From contig JARWKL010000008.1 of the NCBI GenBank assembly GCA_029961685.1, positions 6,946,501 to 7,010,500 on the forward strand: a stretch of 64,000 nucleotides of DNA, given 5' to 3'. Shown one piece after another: positions 54,984 to 64,000 of this stretch. The translations under genes were made by a program, and so were the position numbers. The number at the start of each line of letters is the position of its first letter. The first letter of the stretch is position 1. The notes below the pieces were generated by a model. It was not told the DNA's origin and did not search any database. It saw only the letters and a list, made by a program, of their open reading frames with translations. This DNA is from Aristolochia californica (lineage: Eukaryota > Streptophyta > Magnoliopsida > Piperales > Aristolochiaceae).

Positions 54984-57801
54984 TGTTGAATTTATGGAAA
55001 AGTGAAATACTTCATTGATATCAATAACTTGTTGTAATCAGAGTACATGAACCTCTATTTATAATAGAGGAAGGTAGTAGAGTCCAATTACAATAAAACT
55101 ACCCTTGTCCCAATTACACCCAAACTCTAACACTTAAGGTAAGTCCTAACATAATTGATAAAAGACAAATATAACTTAAAGTAAAACTCTTCTTGGTCAT
55201 GACCCTAAGATAAAGACACTTTTATGAGTCCTTCTTGATCTTCCAACTGATGTGATAAGGTTGCCAACTCTTGGTAATCATTGTGGTTTCTACTTCATAT
55301 GGGCTTGGGCCCATCTTGTGGGCCTTCCTTGATCATGTGGCCCATCTTATAATAATCTTACATATGTGGGCCTTCCTTGGTCGTTTGGGCTTGATCTTAT
55401 CTTCCAACACTCCCCCTCAAGCTAGGGGTGAAAGAATAACATGAACTCCAAACTTGCTACAAATGATGTATAAAATATTTTTGTACAAAATGGCACATTT
55501 TCCAATATGCCTTCTTCTTCCAACATTCCCCCTCACACTATTGCATCCTTCCATGAGGCCCTACGGCATTATAAGTGAGAGTAAAAATCACTCCTAGCCT
55601 ATAAGCCATTGCTTCATACTCCAGTCTTAATGCTGGATGTAGGGCACACTCCACTACTATCGGTAGTGTGTCTATCGGCATTGCTCTGAAGTGTCCACCA
55701 CCATGTCCCTCCATAGGACAATGACTCTCAAGTGGTAGGAGACATAAAAGTCATTACAGGGGAGAGGGGGGATGGGGAAGAGAGATAACATGGATGTAAT
55801 CATAAGTTCCTCCGTCATGGACTTCCAACCACAAATAATTTTTATCTTTTTGACGGGGATGAAGTTCCTCCATCGTAGACTCCCAACCACAAATAATTTT
55901 CATCTTTTTGATGGGGATGAAGTTCCTCCGTCATGGACTTTCAACCACAAATAATTTTCATCTTTTTTACGGGGATAAAGTTTCTCCGTCGTGGACTCCC
56001 AACCACAAACAATTTTGATCTTTTAGATGGGGTAAAATAAATGATGACATGAGGCCACGTCTTATTCAATAGTAATGTCCCCAAAGAGACATAATAGATG
56101 CAGCTGAATATAACACGACCATCTTCCAACACATATAACATGAACCAAATAGTAAACTTTGTCAAAGAACCCATGAAATTATCTGATATAAAAATTTCTT
56201 CTTTGATGTGCAAGTTTCATCTTTTGTGCTCCCCCTTTCTTGAATATTTTGGTCACATAAACTTATCCACAACATAAGGAATAAAATACCTCTTTCTTGC
56301 TCTTCTTCTACTTCTCCCCCTCAAGCTGGGAGGTAATGGCAATAATCCCAGTTTGAACCAAATATCATAGATGTAGCAATAAACCCAAATAACATATATT
56401 TATAAATAAGCCCTCAAACTAGGGAGAAGTGAGATACTTTCCTGATCAACTCAAAAAGTGATACAAAACAATTGGCATAAATTCGTATTTTTCAATACAA
56501 CAGAATACCAGCATGACCTTTGATTCTTCCAATTCGAATATATCTTTAAATATAGATCAGATTGACATGAAATTTTCTTCTTTTGAAAACTAGACTTAAA
56601 TAAATTTCATCCAAGTATAACATCTCGTCATAAAATATAATTATCAAAAGATAAATAATCTGATAGGTTTCGGTCTCTGTCATATGGCCAAACTAAGTTT
56701 TGTTTCTCCTGTTTTTCGTGAACGACCATTGACTCTTCCAAGATCAATATCTCCTTATAAAAAAATCATACCAAGAATTGGTTGAATAGGTAAGAAAATA
56801 GACTTACTTGTATTTCTTTTGATATATAATTCTCCTTATAAAGTCTCTTTCTTGATTACATAAACTATCTCAGAATTTGAGGCTTTCTGCTGCAGCTCGA
56901 ACCTCTTTTTAAATCTGACTTTTGCTGCTTCAAATATCAATTTCTCTTTGTAGATAACTCAAATAAAAAATTGGTTGAATAGGTAAAATAATAGACTTAC
57001 AGATAATTCTTTTTATATATATCTCTCCATATAAAGTCTAGTTCTTGATAGCAAAACATACCTCGGAAGCTGAAGCTTTCTGCTGCTGCTAGAACCACTT
57101 TTGCAATCTGACCTTAGCTAATTAATACATCAATATCTTTCTGTATACAACTTATATTGGAAAAAATATGTTTATTTGAAAGGTAGACTCAAATATCTTT
57201 CCTTCAATATATATTTTTAATATAAAAAACTACGTATAGAGGTAAAAAATGCAAAGCAATCTACAGGTGTAGGGACTGAAAAAATAACTACGAACCTAGA
57301 CCTAGGGTTTATGGTTTAGAAAAAATGATCTCATTACCTCCGTGAGTTGACCAATTCAACTCACAAAACCTGCTCTGATACCATGCTGAATTATGGAAAA
57401 GTGAAATACTTCATTGACATCAATAACTTGTTGTAATCAGAGTACTCAATTTATAATAAAGGAAGGTAGTAGAGTCCAATTACAATAAAACTACCATTGT
57501 CCCAATTACACCCAAACTCTAACACTTAAGACAAGTCCTAACATAATTGATAAAAGACAAATATAACTTAAACTAAAACTCTTCTCGGTCATGACCCTAA
57601 GATAAAGATACTTTTGTGAGTCCTTCTTGATCTTCCAACTGATGTGATAAGGATACCAGCTCTTGGTAATTATTGTGGGTCCTACTTTACATGGGCTTGG
57701 GCCCATCTTGTGGGCCTTCCTTGATCATTTGGACCATCTTATAATAATCTTATATATGTGGTCCTTCCTTGGTCATTTGGGCTTTATCTTATCTTCCAAC
57801 A
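54984..57801 (-). mobile_element. LARD-A copy 4, complete non-coding LTR element
   Basis: A 3' LTR (54984-55409) and a 5' LTR (57384-57801) flank a 1.97-kb interior. The primer-site complement GCTCTGATACCA (57372-57383) touches the 5' LTR, and a polypurine complement (tccccctcaagctaggg) touches the 3' LTR. The target duplication TGTTT is perfect (54979-54983 and 57802-57806). The interior has the shared 3' block (about 55519-55742), a 4 x 58-bp array (55804-56035), a decayed GTCTC hairpin (about 56075-56092) and the long A/T-rich leader also seen in copy 2. This is the best reference copy of the family. Confidence 0.93.
55804..56035 (-). repeat. Four exact-period tandem repeats of 58 bp
   Basis: Units start at 55804, 55862, 55920 and 55978 with AAGTTCCTCC or AAGTTTCTCC. 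Each carries GTCRTGGACTCCCAACCAC-like and ATAATTTTCATCTTTTTGA-like segments and ends GGGGAT or a variant. Confidence 0.92.
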
Positions 57802-57905
57802 TGTTTGTATTAAAAGAACCAAAGGAGAAATTAGGAAAGATTGACTCTAGGGCTGATATAGGAATTTACATAGATTATTCATCTCAAATCAAGGCTTATA
57901 GAATA
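57802..57905 (+). pseudogene. Copia F(+) integrase tail
   Basis: Between two insertions about 35 codons survive: EPKEKLGKIDSRADIGIYID then YSSQIKAYRI. This is the conserved region after the copia integrase core. The reading resumes at 61236 with YNKISMRVEELV. Confidence 0.88.
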
Positions 57906-59187
57906 TGTTACAAGGTGGGACCCACCATGATCACATGAGGTGGCATGATGAGTCATCACATGAGCTGGAATCCTTTTCACATGAGTTGGAATATTTGGCA
58001 ATCTTCCTTGATTAATGTAATCGATTCATCTTCCCTTGATTTATGTAGATTTGGATAATCATGATTGATGTAATTAGGGATATTAGGGATCCTATCTTAT
58101 CTCTTAATATGTAATTTAAATAGTATAAATATGGTTCTTGGTTGAAAGATTCAATCAAGTTCTCCACTTCTCAATTCGTGAAGAATATCTCTCTAGCCTA
58201 AACTCTTTTTCTCTATTTTCTCCTCTCCTCTCTACCCGAGCTCTCTCTCTTTCTCTCTTTACTCCTTTTCTTCTCCCTCTCTCATCTTTCTCAAGGTTTC
58301 AATCATGAGGTCCTAAATTCAACATGGTATCAGAGCATCAAATTTAGGATCCACACGTCAAAAGAATGCTCTAAGAAGTTATGATCAAATCTACTCATAG
58401 AAGGCTCTTTGTGAATCAAGATTGAAGCTTGTGAGATAAATTTTTCATTTTTGTTATTATTACTTCATGCTCTTGGTTTTTGGATCTTTAGAAGAAGGTT
58501 CAGAGATGATTTTATTTTTGTCTTCATCATATGAAATTTTTGAGATTTATGCATCTCGGATTAGAAGAAGTTTACAAAGGTAGTTTTGTCGGTTTGCAAG
58601 TTCTTGACTGAAAATCGGTTTACGTTGAGATTTTCTTCATAAAAAGTTATATTTTTTGTGGGAATAAGATTTTCCTGATGAATAAAATTTTTCTTGGGCC
58701 TATTATGAGTGGTTTTTTATCCATTCGATATCATAAATCTAATAACTTAGCTTCTATGCTAAGCTTCTCCATTAATCACGTTGTTTGAAGAACTCTACTT
58801 GGTTTTGTGGTTTTTTGGAGAGTTTTTTGAAAGCCACAAGGTGGCTGATTGTTCTTGGAACTGAAAATATACTGGTTTATTCCAAGCTGGAGTCAAATAT
58901 ATTTTTGGATTTATTTTGGAAAGATCTAATTCGGAATCGCTACCTTACCTTACTTGATCTCTTATTGATTGATTTTTGCTATTCTCTACAAGGAAGACTA
59001 GAGAATTAATTATATAAAATTTTGGCCAGAAAGTTGACTGGCATAAGAGGGTTCCCTCCTTGCCTAAAGACTTGATAAGCTCGGGTTCTCCTCCCATCTA
59101 CCCGAACTAACCTTGGCTGGTCTTGAATCTCCAAGGAGCTTAGGCTACTTCAAATTTGAGTACATTATTACCCTAGAATTGCCTCTT

Positions 59188-60028
59188 ATGGCTGAAGAAT
59201 ACATGGGTAACAAGAATGATATTCTCAAGATTACTACCATACCCTTATGAGGGATAAAAAATTTCTTGAGCTGGTCTACAACGGTTCGACGTTTCGTTAT
59301 AACAAGCGATCTACTTGGTCACCTCACCAAACTTGGGCCACCCATTGATGAAGAAGATATTGCTTATGCTAAGTGGCTAAAAAATGACACTTTGGTAATT
59401 ATTTGGCTCATAAACAGCATGGAAGAACCTATCTTCGACAATGTTATTAATCTTGACGCCGCCAAACAAATTTGGAGACATGTGCTGAGTTGTACTCTAG
59501 CTCTAACAACTTACACATGCCATATGGCATGATATTCTCCAAAGAATGTTCAACACTCAATAAGGAGAAAATATCCATGAATATTTGGCTCGTTTTAAAG
59601 GCCTTCTTCAAGAATAGAAGCTAGCTCAGCCTACCTCCATCGATGTCTCTATCCAAGACAAGCAGAAGGAAGTTTTAGCTACTACCATTTTCCTAGCAAA
59701 CATTAAGCCATATCTCGAAGTTGCTAAAAGTCAACTCCTTAACGCCTCTGCTATTCCCACCTTTAATCATGTATGTGCCACATTACTCTGCATTCCAGAC
59801 TATTCTTCTCCTTCTCCTATTGAAGTGTCATCCGTTAAGTACTCTAGGCATGGGGGAACATCAACCGACTACGGTCGAGGCCATGGAATAAATTATAGAG
59901 GAGGACGAGGAAGAGTTGGAAGGAATGGTTTTGTTAGAACATTCGGTAGGAAATGCACCCATTGTGGGCAATATGGCCATACTATCTCAAAGGAATGAAG
60001 ACCTTGATCTACTGGAGGAGGCATGAAT
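59188..60028 (+). pseudogene. Copia E(+) gag
   Basis: It starts MAEEYMGNKNDILKITTIPL, then an early stop. GPPIDEEDIAYAKWLKNDTL and WLINSMEE follow, with a frameshift after the YTCHMA stretch near 59530 and ANIKPYLEVAKSQL farther on. The zinc knuckle RKCTHCGQYGHTISKE (about 59949-59996) has its last cysteine codon changed to a TGA stop. It is broken. Confidence 0.88.
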
Positions 60029-60770
60029 GATGTGGTGTAGACCAGCAAAAACCCCTATGGATTCCAATACAAAATTATCTACAGACACTGGAGAAGATGT
60101 GGATATCAGAAAATATCAAAGACTTGTGGGGAAACTCATTTATCTCTATGTAACAAGGTCCAACATATCATATGCGGTAAGTGTGGTGAGTCAATACATG
60201 CACAAACCACAAGTTACACATTGGCAAGCAATAGAAAGAATATTGCGGCAATATTTGATAAGAGCTCCAGGAAGAGGGCTTCTCTATAAGAACCATGGTC
60301 ACTTCAACATAGAAGGTTCTCAAATGCAGACTGGGCCGAAACCTTGGATGACAAAAAATCTACTTCGGGATATTGTACAATGGTTGGAGGGAACTTGGTT
60401 ACATGGAGAAGCAAGAAGAAGAATGTAGTTGCAAGGTCTAGTGCATAAGCAGCATACAGGGCCATGGCACACACAATTAGTGACCTTCTATGGATCAAAT
60501 CCCTTCTCACTGAAGTGAGATTCTATAAAGAAGCCCCTATGGATCTACATTACGATAATCAGGCAGATTTACTTATCACCTTAAATCCAGTCTTCCATGA
60601 GAAAACAAAGCACATTGAGGTATACTGCCATTTTATATGAGAGAAATTCCAAGCTGACATATTATATCTCAAACATATCCCCTCACAAGGGCAAGTTGCA
60701 AACATTCTCACCATACCAGTCACTCATAAGATCTTGTCCACCATCTGGAGCAAGTTGAGCGTTTACGATG
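60029..60770 (+). pseudogene. Copia E(+) RNase H
   Basis: PAKTPMDSNTKLSTDTGEDV, RKYQRLVGKLIYLYVTRSNI and SYAVSVVSQYMHKPQVTHW give the linker. After a stop and frameshift near 60428, AYRAMAHTISDLLWIKSLLT, NPVFHEKTKHIEVYCHFI and HIPSQGQVANILT complete the region, ending just before the polypurine tract. Confidence 0.88.
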
Positions 60771-60792
60771 TTTTCTCAACCCCAACTTGAGA

Positions 60793-60794
<2 letters not shown>

Positions 60795-60828
<34 letters not shown>
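60795..60828 (+). repeat. Run of 34 G at the polypurine tract
   Basis: An uninterrupted G34 lies directly before the 3' LTR of copia E(+), where related elements have a purine tract of about 12 bases. Length errors are likely in such a run. Confidence 0.8.
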
Positions 60829-60829
<1 letters not shown>

Positions 60830-61235
60830 GTTACAAGGTGGGACCCACCATGATCATGTGAGGTGGCATGATGAGTCATCTCACGAGCTGGAATCTTTAT
60901 CACATGAGTTGGAAGATTTAGCAATCTTCCTTAATTAATGTAATCAATTTATCTTCCCTTTATTTATGTAGATTTGGATAATCATGATTGATGTAATTAG
61001 GGATATTAGGGATCCTATCTTATATCTTAATATGTAATTGAAATAGTATAAATAGGGGTCTTGGTTGAAGGATTCAATCAAGCTTTCCACTTCTCAACTC
61101 GTGAAGAATCTCTCTCTAGCTTATACTTTTTTTCTCTCTTTTCGCTTATATCCTCTCTATCTGAGCTCTTTGCTCTTTTTCTTATCCCTCTCTCATCTTG
61201 CTCGAGGTTTCAATCATGGGCTTCTAAATTCAAAA

Positions 61236-61798
61236 AAACTTATAACAAAATATCTATGAGGGTAGAGGAGTTGGTACAATTTTCATTTGACAAGTCTGAT
61301 TCACCAAATCCAACTCCGATTTCTGATGACCAAGAAGGCAACCCATTCATCCCCAAGATCTCAACCTCAAGACCAAAATCTTGAAGAGAACCCACATGAT
61401 ATGAATAACCAGGAAGAACCTCCTATGGAGCCAAAGAACTTTAGGTTCATGTTTGATCATCCCTTAGGAAAAATAATCGGTGACCCTCAAGGCAGAATTA
61501 TAACTAGAAGAACAACTTATGGAGCAATGGTGAGCAATGCCTTTGTTTCTCAAATAGAGCCAAAATTCCATGTCAAAGCGAAAAGGATTAATTTTTGGAT
61601 TATGACAATGCAAGAAGAGCTAAATCTGTCTGCAAGAATCAAAGTTTTGACTCTAGTACCTAGACCCCAAAATCAGCATATAATAGAGACAAAATGTGTC
61701 TTTAGGAAAAGAGCTAATAAGGAAAATCGGATTGTGAGAAGCAAAGCTAGGTTAGTTGTGAAAGGATATAACCAAGAAGAATGAATAGATTTAAAAAT
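61236..61798 (+). pseudogene. Copia F(+) integrase end and reverse transcriptase start
   Basis: YNKISMRVEELVQFSFDKSD continues the frame left at 57905. After a frame change come RSQPQDQNLEENPHDMNNQ, then NFWIMTMQEELNLSARIKVL and RSKARLVVKGYNQEE (61287-61784), the start of the copia reverse transcriptase domain. A stop follows and the LARD-B LTR begins at 61799. Confidence 0.88.
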
Positions 61799-64000
61799 TT
61801 TTGGAAGATAGGCCCAGGTCCACATGACCAAGGAAGGCCCACATGTCCAAGTGTGTAAGAAGATGGGTTCAAGCCCACAAGACCAAGGAAGGCCCACACA
61901 TCCAAGAGACATGGAAGATGGGCTCAAGGCCCAAATACCAAGGAGAAGGCCCATAGGCTCACACAATGATGGCATTATGGTAATAAAGAGTCATCTCATA
62001 AGATGGCAACAATGTAATTAGTTTAAGTTTCAGGGGTATTATACTATTATAATCTTATTCATCCATAAATTGAGCCTCAGAGAGAGGGTTAGGATACAAG
62101 TCCATAACCTCTTTCTTCCTCATGTTTTCTCCCAATATGTTGTCTCCCCTTTTCTCTATGAGCTAAATCCATGGAGTCCAGAAAATCAACATGGTCTCAG
62201 AGCATTGATTTTCAGGACTAGTAGTTATGGTTTCTTTTTAGAATTCTCTTTTTTTATCTTTCTTCCCCGTTCCCTTGTTATCTGCCTTAATTTATCACAA
62301 GGTGAGCATCCCATGTAGACATTAAAAATATGACAAGTACATGTTTCATCCTCTTCAAGATTTTGGTATATACAGTCTTTGCAAGGGCGGTGGCCAAAAA
62401 ACAACAATTTATCCATCTTCATAGTTATCTTCTCCATCTTCCACTTTGCCAGCTTCATATACAAAGAAGACATCAAGCCGATTTCTGAATTTCCATTCAC
62501 CTGACCCAAATCCTAGGAAATCGAATCATGACCGATCTCGAATTGAGAATCCAGTCTAGATAGTGAAAAGAATGACAAGGAATTCTTAGCCAAAGTCATT
62601 GGAGAATCCAGCGAACCTGTTAGTTATAAGGTGATTATTTTAAAGGAAGAAAACAAGGGACTTGAATTGTCGTTGTTCAAAGACATCAAAGAGGAGGTTG
62701 AGGAGATTGAGACTGCAATCTCTTTAGGTAGATCCGTGTGGGCAAAAGGGTGGTGACTGGTGAATAAAGGCAGCAATGGTGATTTACAGCGAAAATCCAC
62801 GTCATCACAATTTCGAAGTACTGGTACTAGCTCAGAACAAAATCTGAATAGCAGAGACAATTGATATATTTGTATTTGCTGGTGTGATTTATTTATGGAA
62901 AGTTGTCATCAATGATCCAACCAGCTCGTTAATCCTTGTCCAGCCTGTGAGTCAAGGAGTGGTATCTTTGTCATTCTCATCAATCTAGTATATCTTTGGA
63001 AAGTTGCCTCAAAGCCAATGCATATTAGTGGTTCATTGCTATTTTCGAACGATTTTAATTGTTGTTTATCCTCAACTTATTAGATCATATTATCTTGAAA
63101 TTACTATTATTTTTGGAAGAATCTGGCTCGTCTCCTTCGCTGGCCGAGTTATGGTAATTCAGAGAGTCCACTCTGTTGTTGTCATTACATTTTGGAGCTA
63201 TTTCTTATTTTGGAAAAATTCTTTACCGGTACGTTGCTGTTTTTAGAAGATCGTAATCTCTACTACTATGAAGCTATCCATTCTTAGTTGGCAAAGATCG
63301 CAGACTAAGCTGGTTCTTGGCTCAACTTGACAAACACCAGCATGCTTGGGGAAGAAGAAGACTGTTTCTATTTTATTAAATCCACCAAGTCAACCTAGCG
63401 AAGCTAATTTTTTCTAGCTGGGTTAACCCAATGAACCAGCGAACCAAGGAACACTTCCTGGTTCTATTCCTGACCGAGTGAACTTGGACCAACTCATACT
63501 TGGTCAACTCTTTTTGGGTCAACCTGACTGTGCCCACTCATTTTCTACCTCGGTTATACGTGTCTGGGTCCCAAGTTCTATATATTTCTTATGCGACTTT
63601 GCTATATTGGTCTGATATTTGACTTGGCTCGACTCGGTCCCTTTTCTCCGACTGGATTATTATCTTGGATTATTACTTGGTTATAACATATTATTTGTCA
63701 CATTGCCATATGATGGCGTAACAAAACATTATTTTATGGGTCATTTGAAAGGGATTTTGTTATTTGGTAAATGTTCTTTAGGCTCAGGCCAATTTCTGTT
63801 ATTACTATTGTGTCTCTCTAATTGAGACATTATTATTGAAGAAGGACTTCTCAGTTGATGATTATTGTCGGTATTGGTTATTCTGATGAAGAAGAAAGCA
63901 CATGCTGGCCCTAGATTATTTCTCCCGGTGATTACCAAATACTAACACCCCCCCCACCTCATTTGGCATTTTTACTCCTACCATTTGAGAGTTGGTGCCC
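61799..64000 (+). mobile_element. LARD-B copy 2, 5' part, runs off the right edge
   Basis: The LTR (61799-62191) starts with a mutated TTTTGGAAGATAGG and ends AAAATCAACA. A primer site with one change (TGGTCTCAGAGC, 62192-62203) follows. The interior (62204-64000) is non-coding and aligns with 48813-49684 and 52271 onward of LARD-B copy 1, but lacks the DNA transposon. The GTCTC/GAGAC hairpin is at 63812-63828. The start of the shared 3' block is reached at the edge. Open frames at 62070-62318, 62225-62509 and 62624-62860 match no domain I know. Confidence 0.85.

Larger units (their letters stand above)
57906..61235 (+). mobile_element. Copia E(+), internally deleted
   Basis: The 5' LTR (57906-58324, TGTTACAAGGTGGGACCC...TAAATTCAACA) is followed by primer site TGGTATCAGAGC (58325-58336), leader, gag (59188-60028), RNase H (60029-60770), a G-run polypurine tract (60795-60828) and a 3' LTR (60829-61235). 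Protease, integrase and most of reverse transcriptase are missing, so gag runs into RNase H. The element splits the F(+) pol frame between AYRI and YNK. The target duplication is too decayed to call. Confidence 0.9.

Noticed and set aside
55804..56035. CRISPR-like array
   Set aside because: The whole 58-bp unit is repeated with no unique spacers; it is an internal tandem repeat of an LTR element in a plant genome.

Overview
This is a 64 kb stretch of flowering-plant nuclear DNA, probably from a woody dicot, although the species cannot be fixed from the sequence. It holds one gene that looks intact, a three-exon gibberellin 20-oxidase on the + strand (18923-20246). Almost everything else is layered LTR retrotransposon: Ty1/copia and Ty3/gypsy remnants, several families of non-coding (LARD-like) LTR elements, solo LTRs, one 318-bp miniature TRIM/SMART-type element, and one decayed DNA transposon. 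No rRNA, tRNA, CRISPR or bacterial-type operon was seen. Family names (A, A', B, C, D, E, F, H) are working labels for this window only.

Layout. 1-8317: a minus-strand copia element (5' LTR 7925-8317) broken into four coding pieces by two LARD-A copies and a LARD-B copy; the LARD-B copy itself carries the TRIM. 8318-11526: decayed minus-strand LARD-like remnants. 11527-17575: a Ty3/gypsy chromodomain element with both LTRs and a perfect 5-bp target duplication. 17576-22640: the low-copy island with the GA20-oxidase gene. 22641-24310: a decayed plus-strand copia leader and gag. 24316-34162: minus-strand copia halves interrupted by LARD-A(+) and by a complete LARD-A'(-), which contains a solo gypsy LTR. 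34163-47021: an old minus-strand copia (F-) with a 1.4-kb LTR. Its gag is split by an 8.7-kb copia (H-, perfect AGAGG duplication), which was itself hit by LARD-C and LARD-A. 47022-61798: a plus-strand relative (F+) whose pol is cut by a solo LTR holding a LARD-B holding a DNA transposon, then by a full LARD-A (perfect TGTTT duplication), then by an internally deleted copia E(+). 61799-64000: the 5' part of another LARD-B running off the window.

How it fits together. The elements form a stratigraphy. Target-site duplications, reading frames that resume across insertions, and empty-site paralogues elsewhere in the window give the order of insertion in many places. The LARD families differ in LTR and leader. 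They nevertheless share a conserved non-coding 3' block, a GTCTC/GAGAC hairpin, tandem hairpin arrays and a duplicated polypurine tract plus LTR start, and this shared layout is the most unusual signal here. None of the retroelement coding regions seen is intact.
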